In this document: in pieces, positions 1-11,915 of the stretch
Position numbering within the stretch: position 1 is the stretch's first letter
Layout of the letters: each line of letters starts with the position of its first letter
Assembly: GCF_016097555.1 (NCBI RefSeq)
Contig: NC_054702.1
Span: forward strand, 87,866,905-87,930,904
Reading direction: 5' to 3'
Length of the DNA stretch: 64,000 bases
DNA from: Gigantopelta aegis
Lineage: Eukaryota; Mollusca; Gastropoda; Neomphalida; Peltospiridae
Notes under the pieces: model-generated
Database searches by the model: none
Told to the model about the DNA's origin: nothing
The model's input: only the letters and a program-made list of their open reading frames with translations
Position numbers and translations under genes: made by a program

Positions 1-61
1 TTTTGGTGCAGAGGGTAAATAATGTGTGTGCCTTTGTTTCAGTATATATATATATATATGC

Positions 62-84
62 CAAATTTCTAGGGAAATCACTAA

Positions 85-139
<55 letters not shown>

Positions 140-198
140 ATATATATATCTATATATGTATATGTATACATATACATGTATACATATACATGCATACA

Positions 199-231
<33 letters not shown>

Positions 232-254
232 TTAGTGATTTCCCTAGAATTTTG
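62..254. repeat. Microsatellite hairpin: (TG)n(TA)n / (TA)n(CA)n between inverted arms
   Basis: Unique arms (TTTCTAGGGAAATCACTAAT on the left, its inverse ATTAGTGATTTCCCTAGAA on the right) flank mirror-ordered TG, TA, TA and CA repeats, so about 190 bp can fold into one hairpin. The arms match the end of the hAT-like element starting at 233, so this looks like two such ends facing each other around expanded repeats. Open frames here are translated dinucleotide repeat, not genes. Confidence 0.85.
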
Positions 255-581
255 TCAAGGCATGGTAGACCAAACACTTTTGGGGCATTTTGACCATTTT
301 CGGGGCACTTTTTTTTCATTAAAAATACACAAAAATTAATTGAAATAAACATTAATGTAATTTATGTGCTTGCTTTAATAAATGAATGGCAAAAGATGTA
401 AAAGACATATTTTATTAATTAATAATACCTTTTTGGGTGTTTTATAAAGGCAATTTTAGAATTAATTAGTGAAAAAGGCTTATTTAATCTCAGGGCAGCA
501 TGGTGCCGATTAAGGCAAGATGGTACTAGACTATTGAGGCATGGTGCTGCACCGTGCTAAAACAAGCTAGGGAAAACACTA
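233..581. mobile_element. Short non-autonomous transposon with TAGTG...CCCTAG ends
   Basis: Terminal inverted repeats TAGTGATTTCCCTAG (233-247) and CTAGGGAAAACACTA (567-581). The interior has repeated motifs such as GGCATGGT and GGGGCA. Flanks CACACAT and CACATACAT are compatible with a target duplication but sit in low-complexity sequence. The ends suggest the hAT superfamily. Confidence 0.55.
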
Positions 582-1398
582 CACATACATATACATCAAT
601 CTAAAAATACATACAAATCTATTCTATTGTGGATCAATGTAATTTGGTGGTTGTGGTACATTTGTAAATTTTACTTGTTCAAGTTGGAGGACTTACCTTT
701 TTACATATATATGTAGTTTCATGGTATTCTACAGTTCAGTGTGTGTGTTTGTGTGTGTAATCTGCTTTAGAAATTACCTGCAATAAAATGAATGGTCAAC
801 TGCCATATCTGATATTTGTTTTCCATTTTGAAAACACTGTTTGACATGGAGAATATAGCATTTAACTATCTCATTCATATATTTTCCTTGAATATGCTAC
901 ATAAGTGCATCTACATAAGGTAATTTAACCCGGGTTAAAAGCAACTTAGGTTAAATATGTGTAGTCTAGTAGAAGGCATAGCGATATAGATCAGTTTATT
1001 AACAACCGTGATATTTGCCTCCTTTCTCCAGCTGTATACTATTAAAAATTAGTTTTGTAGATACAAAAGTATTACTTAAATTGAACTGCAATAACAATTC
1101 CAATACAGCACAAGACTGAACAAGAAAATATCTGCAATATCCATTGTGACTAGATATAAAACAACACCAATATTATACATATATATATTAACCATTATTT
1201 ACTCAGTTTAATTTTTGTGTTTTATTACTAAATATACCAGGTTAAAGCCTATTATACACCTGAATAAGATACAGCATCTCTCTCTATTGATTCATTAAAA
1301 CTTAATGTAATATTTAGTAAGGTTGAGGTCTAAAAAAGGCCAGTTCTTGCACCTTTTTCAAATACATAGATCTATTGACTGTCTCATAAATGGTATCA

Positions 1399-1463
1399 GG
1401 TCGTTTCGCCCTTATTCCCGATCGCCCCGTGTCGTTTCGCCTCGATACAGGGTCGTTTCGCCC
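1399..1463. repeat. Three GTCGTTTCGCC repeats
   Basis: GTCGTTTCGCC occurs at about 1400, 1431 and 1452, spaced 31 and 21 bp, in a CpG-rich island of about 70 bp inside AT-rich DNA. It could be the subterminal repeat array of a DNA transposon. No element boundaries were found. Confidence 0.5.
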
Positions 1464-2053
1464 TCATGTTTATGTTTAAATGTTTGAATAAATTTGTTTA
1501 CGTGACTCTAGTTGCAAATCAGATATAGGTTTATCAATTTGTAACCCTTTATCAACCATAAACACCATTTATATGTATATGTTATAATGTGCAATATTTT
1601 AAAGAACCCCTCCCCTCACACCATTCCCAGTTCTTACGGGCCTGATGTATTTTATATTAATAAGTACAAAGACTAGCCTACACAATGATATTGTCGATAG
1701 GACATATTAGTTATATAGTGCTTTGGTGTGTGTGTGGGGGGGGGGGGGAGATGCTTTTTTGCAAATTTGCGAAATTGGCCTCTGTAATATCCAATGACGT
1801 GTCATGTTTACATCTATGCTGAAGAAGATTTATGATGAAATATTAAAAGGTCCATTTGCTTCAGTTTACATTTAAATACATGCAGTTTTTTGCTGTCTGC
1901 CATTTTAGGTTTTTATGAAATTCTTCAAGAGGGGTGAAAGACTCTAGTGGTATCTTTAAACAATCAAATAATAATAATAATAATAAAATAATATGACGTC
2001 ATCACATTTGCATTTATATCATAACATGTTATTACATTCAACGGTTGTTAGAT

Positions 2054-3462
2054 CTGTGGTTTTAGATGGAAAAGTCTACTTAATCAATAGTTTTACAGAA
2101 CTATTTACAGTAATAAACCATGTCCATTACAATTTTAGGGGCGACAGGTAATATTCCACAATACCAGTATGTATTTTTGTGTCTAGACAGCGTCAATTAA
2201 TTGGCTCGTCTGGTTACCAATCAAATACACACCTGTCAATCAGGAATCACAGGTAGAAGCAACTAACAGCATAGATCAATTAACTAAGAAAACACTTCGG
2301 GTATCATTTCAGTACGTAGGTTTATGCATGGGCAAAACATTGTTAATTGTTTCTACTTGTTGTGTAGCCACTTTGACAATGGTATTTTATTTTGTATTGA
2401 ATAATATATATAGTGCTGGATATACTTATTGCTGGCTTACTGGGATGTGTATTATTACAGAACATTGCAATGTATGACTATTTATCATCCCGCAAAAACC
2501 AGGTAGATTGTGTTTTTCTAGTTCTAAGGCTCATTCCTGACGTTACGCGTTAAGTATTATGTAACCACCAGCTCGCCAGATGGTACAAAATGGCTGCGCC
2601 CGTTATATATAATAGCCGTCACATTTAACCGTTTTATTAATTAACTATACGATTATACGTGTTGATATTAAGCAATAATGTGCATTATATATCGTTGAAT
2701 ATGCATACCAGGCCAAATGCCTTAATTGTCCTCTCCTTTAAAGGAGAAGACAATTAAGTCGTTTGGCCTGGTATGCATATTCAACGATATATAATGCACA
2801 TTATTGCTTAATATCAACACGTATAATCGTATAGTTAATTAATAAAACTGTTAAATGTGACGACTATTATATATAACGGGCGCAGCCATTTTGTGCTATC
2901 TCAGTGAGTACGCCCTCTGGCGAGCTGGTGGTTACGTAATACTTAACGCGTCACGTCAGGAATGAGCCTTAGAACTAGAGAAACACAATCTACCTGGTTT
3001 TTGCGGGATGATAAATAGTCATACATTGCAATGTTCTGTAATAATACACATCCCAGTAAGCCAACAGTAAGTATATCCAGCACTATATATATTATTTTTC
3101 AATACAAAATAAAATACCATTGTCAAAGTGGCTACACAAGTCGAAACAATTAACAATGTTTTGCCCATGCATTAACCTACGTACTGAAATGATACACGGA
3201 GTATTTTCTGAGATAATTGGTCTATGCTGTTAGTTGCTTCTACCTTTGATTCCTGATTGGCAGTGGTGTATTTGATTGGTAACCAGACGAGCCAATTAAT
3301 TGACGCTGTCTAGACACAAAAATACATACCGGTATTGTGGAATATTACCTGTCGCCCCTAAAATTGTAATGGACATGGTTTATTACTGTAAATAGTTCTG
3401 TAAAACTGTAAATAGTTCTGTAAAACTATTGATTAAGTAGACTTTTCCATCTAAAACCACAG
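2054..3462. repeat. Giant near-perfect palindrome (about 1.4 kb)
   Basis: The two arms (about 686 and 723 bp) are reverse complements over nearly their whole length. They meet at CTCCTTTAAAGGAG (2733-2746) with essentially no spacer. The outer ends are CTGTGGTTTTAGATGG and its inverse. Differences are scattered single bases and a short duplication of GTAAATAGTTCTGTAAAACT in the right arm near 3390-3430. No long open frame. A diverged copy of part of one arm is at about 43186-43262. A fold-back transposon or head-to-head insertion of two copies is likely. Confidence 0.9.
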
Positions 3463-4084
3463 AACTGACCAATTACGTAGTCCCAAATAAAATAAAATTA
3501 TCACTTGGGTATCGTGGGTTGTCGTTTTTGCTCCAACGTAGCATATCAATAGGCGTAATAGTGTACATTTTTCCTTTGGATTATTAAACAGAGAAAAACA
3601 CTATAACCCCATTTTGTTCCGTTAATGTAACTTGAAATATATTTAGTTAAATAGTTTATTATATTAGTACGTCATTTATGCAGTTTTACAAGTCAGGTTG
3701 ATCAAAGAGAAGCGCCTTGTCGAAAATTACTGGTTTTGTTTACACTGTACATACAGGAGATGGTCAGGAGCTGACGTCACTTCGCCCCAAGCTATCCCAC
3801 CGGACGTCACAAAACGAAACAAAATGGCTGCCCCCAGTTAGCAGGAATAATGATGTTTTTTTATTAACTCTAAAATTACGCGTTTTTCATTTGCTAAAGT
3901 GTCAGTATGTGTTGGTGGTCCGGGTATGCATCTTTCCAACACATAAGGCTCTTGTTGGAGTTGACTCTACCTTTAACAGAGAACTCAAAAATGAATACAC
4001 AGGATGGCTTAAAATATTCCCGAGTCCTCAGAGTCCAATGGCAAACCTTCATCTTAATAGACATGAAGAATCATCTATCTAATC

Positions 4085-6210
4085 CACATTTACAGTGTGT
4101 TCTTGGAAATGTGTCTTAAACGACTCTGGTTGCAAGAGAGAAAATGTCTTTCCTGACCACTTCAGAGTTCTAGTTCTCTCAAAATAGTCTTTAAAGTCAC
4201 GAACTGAACACATAGGACAAGTCCTCGACAAACCCAAGATGTAAGACAAGACTTGTACAATACCAGTCTGAAGAGACCAGATCCAACAGCTGATTTTTGG
4301 TCACGAAATTCATCACCATAACAACCGGCCTCGGTGGCGTCGTGGCGGGCCATCGGTCTACAGGCTGGTAGGTACTGGGTTCGGATCGCAGTCGAGGCAT
4401 GGGATTTTTAATCCAGATACCGACTCCAAACCCTGAGTGAGTGCTCCGCAAGGCTCAATGGGTAGGTGTAAACCACTTGCACCGACCAGTGATCCATAAC
4501 TGGTTCAACAAAGGCCATGGTTTGTGCTATCCTGCCTGTGGGAAGCGCAAATAAAAGATCCCTTGCTGCTAATCGGAAGAGTAGCCCATGTAGTGGCGAC
4601 AGCGGGTTTCCTCTCAAAATCTGTGTGGTCCTTAACCATATGTCTGACGCTATATAACCGTAAATAAAATGTGTTGAGTGCGTCGTTAAATAAAACCTTT
4701 CTTTCTTTCTTTCTTTCATCACCATAACACTACATCGAAACCAAATCCCAACAAAAACACAAGTTCAGGACAGTAGCTATTACTGAGATATAACCAGGAA
4801 TGGTTGATCCCTTAAGTTTCAAGGAATTCTGTAAAAACAACAAGAATGTTTGGCCAACTTCTCAATACAAAGCGTCTGTGGATTTACCTTATACTTAAGA
4901 CACATCAGTGAAAGCAGCAGTTGTAGATACATGACGAGCTTTCAAGATGGCCTCCGTAGATTTGGAAGCAAAACCCTTGTTCTTCAATCCCAAGGAAATA
5001 AAGTGCACATGGGATGAAGTAGTAGACTTTCCCAATCTGGAAATGGAAACAGATTTGGCTCTGCGAGCAGAAGTAAATCCAAATACCACAGACAATTCAG
5101 CCACATTGGTGCTATGAGTAACCGACAATAACGGTATATTTAACATCTCTGTAGAACACTCAGAAAAACTATTGGTGGAGGAAAGGCAAATATGTCTCTA
5201 CCTTCCCAACTGATGACTAGTGCATCAAAATCCAGAGCCTCTGGATCTGGTACCAGCAAGATGTAAATCCAAAGCTAATTTATGGACAGATCTCGGTTTG
5301 GAGTACAATTGTCAAAAGGTTTTCAAATGCAGCATCTATTCTGTGGTTTCAAGGGTAGACGGCCTCGACAACGTGCCTGCCAACACATTTGAAATTTCGG
5401 GAATATGTCTTGCCATCAACTTCATCGGAATGACATCCTTCAATTCGTAAAGTCAATAAGTCACCTGCTACAGTAAGTTCTGTCTTGGTGATTAATATAA
5501 GCCGCTGCCGTCACGTTGTCTGTTGCCACAATCAAAAATTGCATTCATATACCACTGTCAAACTGCATTGAAGACCACTTTTAAGTTCTAGGGCATCGAT
5601 ATAAAACACTTTTTTTGCTATTTACTACAGCCTAACATTGTCTTATCGTAGAGATCTGCTCCCTTCCAAGGATGTATAACATATAGATAGTGAGTTGCTT
5701 TAAATGGCAACAAAGAGACCATTTATGACATCGACAGAATCTGCCACAATTGAAGACTGGCCCAAAGGTTCTCTGGAATACTGATGATCAAACTCTATTG
5801 TCCAACACTATGTAAGGATTCAGGAAGACTAGAGCAGGCCTCAATCATATCTTGGGCTGATGTTAGGAGGTCCCAAACACTGCCATTGACAGAATATTAC
5901 TGGTTCTGATACGATGCTGTTGACAGCTGTCTGGATCTTCTCCCATCTGTCAAAGGGAACATGCACAAGGACCAGATCCGATCGCAGCAGAGTACTAATG
6001 AACTGGAGCTTGTGTTGTTAGCAGCATCTCTCATCAGTAAGGATATCATCCGACTGTAAAATCTCCCAAATGCAACAACAGCTTGATTTAATATTCTGGC
6101 GGACGACTTCAAATACATGTCAAATTCAGTGTCTGGAAGACTTGAACAAAGATAGCACTCCGATATCGGACCACAGGCTGTCCTGCATCCTGGACATAAA
6201 TCTTAAATCT
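4085..6210 (-). pseudogene. Degenerate DIRS-like (tyrosine-recombinase) retrotransposon relic
   Basis: Minus-strand translation around 5440-5347 contains ARHIPEISNVLAGTLSRPST, matching the RNase H tail of DIRS-type elements (ARHIPGxxNVLADxLSR). Further along the minus strand (5146-4895) a frame reads AILKARHVSTTAAF, resembling the start of the recombinase core in such elements. Frames are broken by several stops and frameshifts, and the relic is split by a SINE at 4324-4714. The precise ends and the LTR-like repeats were not found. Gypsy-type origin cannot be fully excluded. Confidence 0.5.
4324..4714 (+). mobile_element. Full-length tRNA-derived SINE with (TTTC)n tail and 15-bp target duplication
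   Basis: Flanked by TTCATCACCATAACA at 4309-4323 and 4715-4729. The 5' part has tRNA-like A- and B-box sequences (TGGCGTCGTGG and GGGTTCGGATC). The core contains AAAAGATCCCTTGCTGCTAAT and GGCGACAGCGGGTTTCC. The end is TGTGTTGAGTGCGTCGTTAA followed by TTTC repeats. It interrupts the DIRS-like relic, so it is younger. Confidence 0.92.
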
Positions 6211-6999
6211 TAAACAAACATAAAATGTCTGCACTTGGTGCAGACTCATAGTTGCAATCTCATTCTAAATAGAAACAAAATGATTGATCAATAACTTCCT
6301 ATTAAAAATAAACACCACCACCATGAAGAAAACAAATTTGCAGCCGAAATAGATATACATCTGAAAGTAGAAGTGAAAACAATAACTTATGAAGCAAATA
6401 AAGCTACAGTCAGCAAGAATAAATGTGGTAGAAACTAATCCACATTAAAAACATTCAACTAACTCAACACAAAAACCATGATAATATGTCTAAGAGTAAA
6501 GACAAGACGCCCGGACCCTATGAGCAAATAAAGCTTCAGTCAGGTGACTAGAACAGAAAGCAGAGGACTCTATCAAAGATTCTAGCCATCACAGTGTATG
6601 TTGGGATGTTTGGACCAGTTTACTAACATGAGAGGGAGGGGGGGGTGCTATTTATTTGAGGTCAGGCAAAGTTGAAAAGAAAATGCATTTGAACCTGTTT
6701 AATGATAAATAGCAGTTATACTTTGGGAGAAACTAAATTAAAGAGCTCCATGTTGACTTGAATGCAAACATTTACACCCCAACTCCATCATTGCAGTAAA
6801 AGTAACACCTTTGTGACTTCGTGCAAGCAAAACAAAAATGTCACAAGGGAGATTATAATTTAAATTTGATAGAAATACTGTTCCCTTTTACATTCAATTG
6901 CTAAAACTGAACTACAATTGTAGAGTACATTCTGAGGCTAGCAAAGAAAAAAGAATATTGGATGTTAAAGATAAATTAATAAATGTATGGAGGTCATTC

Positions 7000-9900
7000 A
7001 GCCAAAACTGCAAGATCATGAAAACCAATGTATATTGATCTGCTCCATATGTAATTCTATAAAACTCCCATCATATGCAGTCATGTGGCACTGTGGTGAA
7101 CATTTTCACAAGGGACCAAGATTGGTTGAATTTTTCACCACCAAGGGTATACTTTTTCTATTCCACATGGCCACAAAAGTATTTTTCTCTCATCCATTCG
7201 GTAAATACACTATTATTTTACATGGACAGATAATGACAGCTGAAAAAGTAACTTCTTTATTGGACCATTTTATCATAAATAAATTATACTATTATATTTC
7301 CCGTGTTAAATATAATTTAACAATACAAATGAAAAAAATTACTTTTATGATAACAAAATATCTTTCACAGCTTTCTTTCATGGGATAGCCATCGGTCCTA
7401 AATACCAATGGATGAGAGAAAATGAATACAGTATCTACATAACAACTACATAAAATTTGCTCAGCATTTTTCAATGTTAAAAATAATAAAAACCACCACA
7501 AAACAGAAGATTCTTTATTATCGGTCAAAAAGTTCCCAATGCATTACACAATCAAACAAAAAATGAATAAGACATTCCATTAATAATTTTAGTCTTGTAA
7601 AACACATGAAGCTAGTGTGACTATACGATCTGGCTACACACCTTAAAAAGCACACTATGAAGGCAAATAGACATAGTTGAGCAAAATTAATTACCTAATT
7701 ATACATGTTCTTAGGCAACGGCAGCTTCTTTTTTTTAGGGGGGGGGGGGATAAAGTTTATAAATATCACACAAATATGTTGTCTTTTAAAAATCAAATCT
7801 GGTTTAATTAATAACCAATCCATTAAAAAAAAATCTAGTCATTGAACAATATTTTTTGGTCAGGATTTCTTTTTGTAATGTATAAATGGATTACATATAT
7901 GCTAATTAAAAATTAATTGAAACGAACAAACGGTACCTAAATGCAAATATAAATGTACATTTATATTAATGAATCGCAGTAAGGTTACAGATACTTAGAA
8001 ATAAGAAAAAGAAAATGGACACTACATAGCCTACAGCTTAGCAATGAATGACTAGACAGCAATTAAATATAAGCTATGAGCCATTGTAGCCACATTTATT
8101 AGCAATAATACTATTAATATTTATTTAAATATTTACAATGTAAATACATAATTTCATGTCCATCTGGTGAGATTACTGGAATAGGAAAGTTTTGTAGAAC
8201 AGTTAAGACAAAAGAAAACATTTACAATTATACAAGTAAAACTTCACAGAATAACCAAAATCTGAAGATAGATTTTTTTAAAATTACTACAAACTTTGTT
8301 TTTAATATTCTGGATAGAACTTTTAGCATTGTGAACCCCCCAGAGAATCCTGTTTCAAGCAAATATTTATGAAACTGAAGAAACAAAGATGCAATGAACA
8401 CCACTAAAACTGGCTGGCAAAAATTTATATTAAATAGCAATACATTAAAGTTATAAATCACTGGCTTAAGAAAAGTATTGGGGAAACTGACTGAATAAGT
8501 TAATGACATTCAAAACAATTATATCCGATTCTGCTATATTGCACAAGATCAGTTTCAGTACGTATGTCACTCAGCAATTGTTTTTTTTTGATATTGCAGT
8601 TTCTATATAATCTATTTTTATGAACATGTTTTTTAAATTATCACCATCTTACCTCAATCTGTATGGGGAACATGATATTTACATTCAAATTTTATATAGC
8701 CACTTCACAAAAATGGTGTACAGAAATTTAAAAAACCTGAAGTTCTTTGCATGAAAACATTTGAATATTTTAGGGAAAACTATAATGTTGGCCATTTAGT
8801 TTTCATGTTTGGTAAAATTAACACATCCATTGTGAATGACACTTCAATGTTACATAGTGAATAATTTAATTTCGGTGGTAATCTACATGCAACATCAAAC
8901 ACTTAGCGGTCAGTATCATTTTCTTAAAACTATAACAATAAAACATTTGAGTATCATTGAATATACAAAACTGCTTTTTAAAACTACTTATATTAATGTC
9001 ATCTTTGTTAATGGACATATCAGAAAACAATTTAATTAACTTTAAACTCACATATTAACCAGATAATTGCATACTAGTTGTCTCCCCTCTACAATTCTCT
9101 TAAATCATATTTTTCTTGTAATATTGATGAAATCACTAGACAAGACCTTTAACATTAAATATATGCAAGTATTATACACAAATAAACAAAAATAAGAACT
9201 AATAAGCATCGTCTAATTAAACTATATATTTTTTCCTCTAATTCATAAAACGTCACAGTACTGTTACACTTACTTATTACAAAATACATGGAACAAGATG
9301 TTAAGCAGCATTATATTACTATTATTTCCATGAATACATTTAAGACAATGGCAAAGCTTGACATAGACATCAAAATTACAATTCACACAATGTGGTAAAG
9401 ATATTCATATTGGTGGTAATTAAATTAATACATAAAGTTATTTAATATCTGACGCCAATATATAAAACATTTTGTTTTTAAAAACACAATTTCTCATCAA
9501 AATAAATAAGTACATGTTTTAAAATAATTAATCATCAGTCCTTCTCACCTCATTCTGAGTATAATTTTTTAAGTGGCTATAGTAGGATTTAGTTTTTTCA
9601 AAATATATCGACCAAAACCAAATTAACAAAACATACAAAAAATAAACTAATGAAGGAATTTTGCACGTTTTTGACATAACATGAACAAAGATTCCAATTG
9701 AATTTCATAACTAACTCATTTTTTCTACAAGTACATACATTTTTTATAAAAGTGTAATGAAACTGCATTGAGTGCATAAATGGTGGAATATATAGAGAAA
9801 GATTTTATTGGCCAATTATTTAAAAACTAAAGGTCAAATGAAAATAAATACAAACTTAAGTATCTGCACAAGTTACACCAACTGTGAACTCCTTATTGGC

Positions 9901-10698
9901 TGGGATTTGTTTTAGTACTAATACAAAAGTATCAGACAAAATTCAATTAGCACACTAAACAAATTAGTAAAAAGCTGAATTTTAAAGTTTTTTCTCCACT
10001 TAGAGACTTCATTGGCCGCCATCTTGGATTTATGTTAATATTTAACTCAAATGAAACTTGATATTTATACGACTTCAATGGATTCACCAAACACCAAAAC
10101 ATGGATGTATACACTAAAATGACTGTTAAAAAGCATGTTTGTAAGTTTTCACAATTTTAGTGTTACGTCATTTGTTCATGATAGCGGTCATTTTGAATAT
10201 TAAAAATGACAGATGATAGCATACTAGTATGTAGAACTTCGCATGGAAGGAATGAATATGATCTTCTGAGCTCTCCTACAAAAATTCAGCTTCCTACTAA
10301 TTTATCAAGGTTTTATCTAATTCTCCTTTATAATAGAATTAATGCTAAAAGTTAAACGAGATCTGCTTAAACTATAAAATGTTTTACATTTTTTTGCATC
10401 CATTATAATACATAGTTCATTCACAATGACAAAGCATTACTTAATATTGTGTGAATCAAGGCGATCAACCTACAGGCCTTGTGACAAAGTTAAGTCCTAA
10501 ACATTAGGCAACCGATTAAAAATAAACTGGCAATGCCCGACTTGGCCTCATGGATCCTGCTTGCTTCCAGCACATCCACCTAGTCCATGATCTGGTGCAG
10601 ATAAGGCAATACATGATCAATGAGCCAGTCTGTGCAAAACACAATTCACACAAGCTCTTGGTGTAAAAAAGAAACTGAAGAAAAACAAAGCATCATGT
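7000..10698 (-). other. Probable long 3' UTR and downstream flank of the reticulon gene
   Basis: This is AT-rich and, unlike almost every other few-kb stretch here, lacks recognisable SINEs or MITEs. It contains AATAAA on the minus strand at 9809-9804 and further TTTATT (plus-strand view) sites nearer 8090-8130, plus Pumilio-like TGTAAATA sequence on the minus strand near 8137. The true cleavage site cannot be chosen without transcript data. The longest open frame (plus strand 6987-7388, 133 codons) has no recognisable domain and I treat it as chance. Confidence 0.35.
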
Positions 10699-10747
10699 TC
10701 ACTGTGTCTTGGTTTTCTTCTTCAGAAATGGTAACTTGGCCTGCACC
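10699..10747 (-). CDS. Reticulon exon 7: C-terminus with KxKxx ER-retrieval signal and stop
   Basis: After acceptor ATCTTTCAG the exon completes Gln-326, encodes [15 protein letters not shown] and stops at TGA (10701-10699). Lysines at -3 and -5 from the C-terminus fit the KxKxx class of COPI-dependent ER retrieval signal. Vertebrate reticulons end with a similar basic motif ending KAE. What follows on the minus strand is non-coding. Confidence 0.92.
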
Positions 10748-11869
10748 CTGAAAGATGAATAATATATTCAGCTGGCAATAACACATCTATTAAAAATATT
10801 TCTAAAAGTCTAACTATGATTTTGTTTAATTATATGTGCTAGAGTATCTCAAGAAATTTATGGAATTAATTACAAAGTTGTATCATTTTTCTTACTCTCA
10901 GCCCTGGGAATAAAAGAGTTCTCAAAACCATTACATTAATTTCGCTGTCACATGTATCAATCTATAATAGTTTAAAATTAAGTTTCTTTTGTTTATGACA
11001 CCACTAGAGTACATCTGAATCATCAGCTATTGGATGTCAAATATTTGGTAATTTTGACATATAGTTAATAGAGGAAACCCACTACATTTTTCCATTAGTA
11101 ACAAGGGATCTTTTATATGCACCATCACCATCCCACAGACAGGATAGCATATACCATGGCCTTTAATATACCAGTCAAGGTGGTCCAACTGGAGTGAGAA
11201 ATAGCCCAATGGGATCTCACCTAGAACGATTGCATATTGGTTAAACACTTTACCACTGGGTTATGTTTCGCACTCTGTAACATTTTAAGGTGGTAACTTA
11301 ACATCACGGTCAACTTACACAAAATATATTAAAGAGCACTGCAGTCAACTGCTCTCTATACTGTATGCAATGGATTCATATAAAACTTTTCAAGTACAAG
11401 CAAAAATTGTACACTTATACCCAACTGAACCTGGCTTTTACTGAAGTAATCCAACATTATATCAAACTTACTGTGCAAGAACCTTATCGATTTGCGTTTG
11501 TGCCTTTCCCATATAGTTGTCAATCTGTACCTGAAAATATTTGATATATGATTGCCAAATTATAACCATAAAAAAATTCTACAAATCCCCCCCCCCCCCC
11601 AAATACAAATAAACAAACACTTTTTTTCAAAATTTAAAGAGATCAAAGATAATACAAAAATACTTTCTTGAAAATCTGTATTAAATATATTAAAGAAACA
11701 GACCCTAGTTTCAGCCCGTAAAACTGGACACTAAGTTTAGTTATCTACAAACCTGCACAACACATTTGGATATGGTTATAACAGAGAAAATAACTAGAGC
11801 TTGTTTCATTAACCATTACTTCTTAACATGGGCGTCAATCCGGCTTTAAAAGTGAGGGGGGACGTGTTA

Positions 11870-11915
<46 letters not shown>

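Noticed and set aside
3..339. Open frames of 70-96 codons at the left edge
   Set aside because: They translate TA/TG microsatellite (YIYIYI, VCVCV) and have no other content.
3717..4082. 121-codon plus-strand ORF
   Set aside because: No ATG at its start, no domain, mixed composition; adjacent to repeat boundaries. Chance ORF.
6987..7388. 133-codon plus-strand ORF downstream of the reticulon gene
   Set aside because: The CSICN and CGEHFH pieces look slightly finger-like but spacing fits no zinc finger, the rest is low-complexity, and it lies antisense to the probable 3' UTR.
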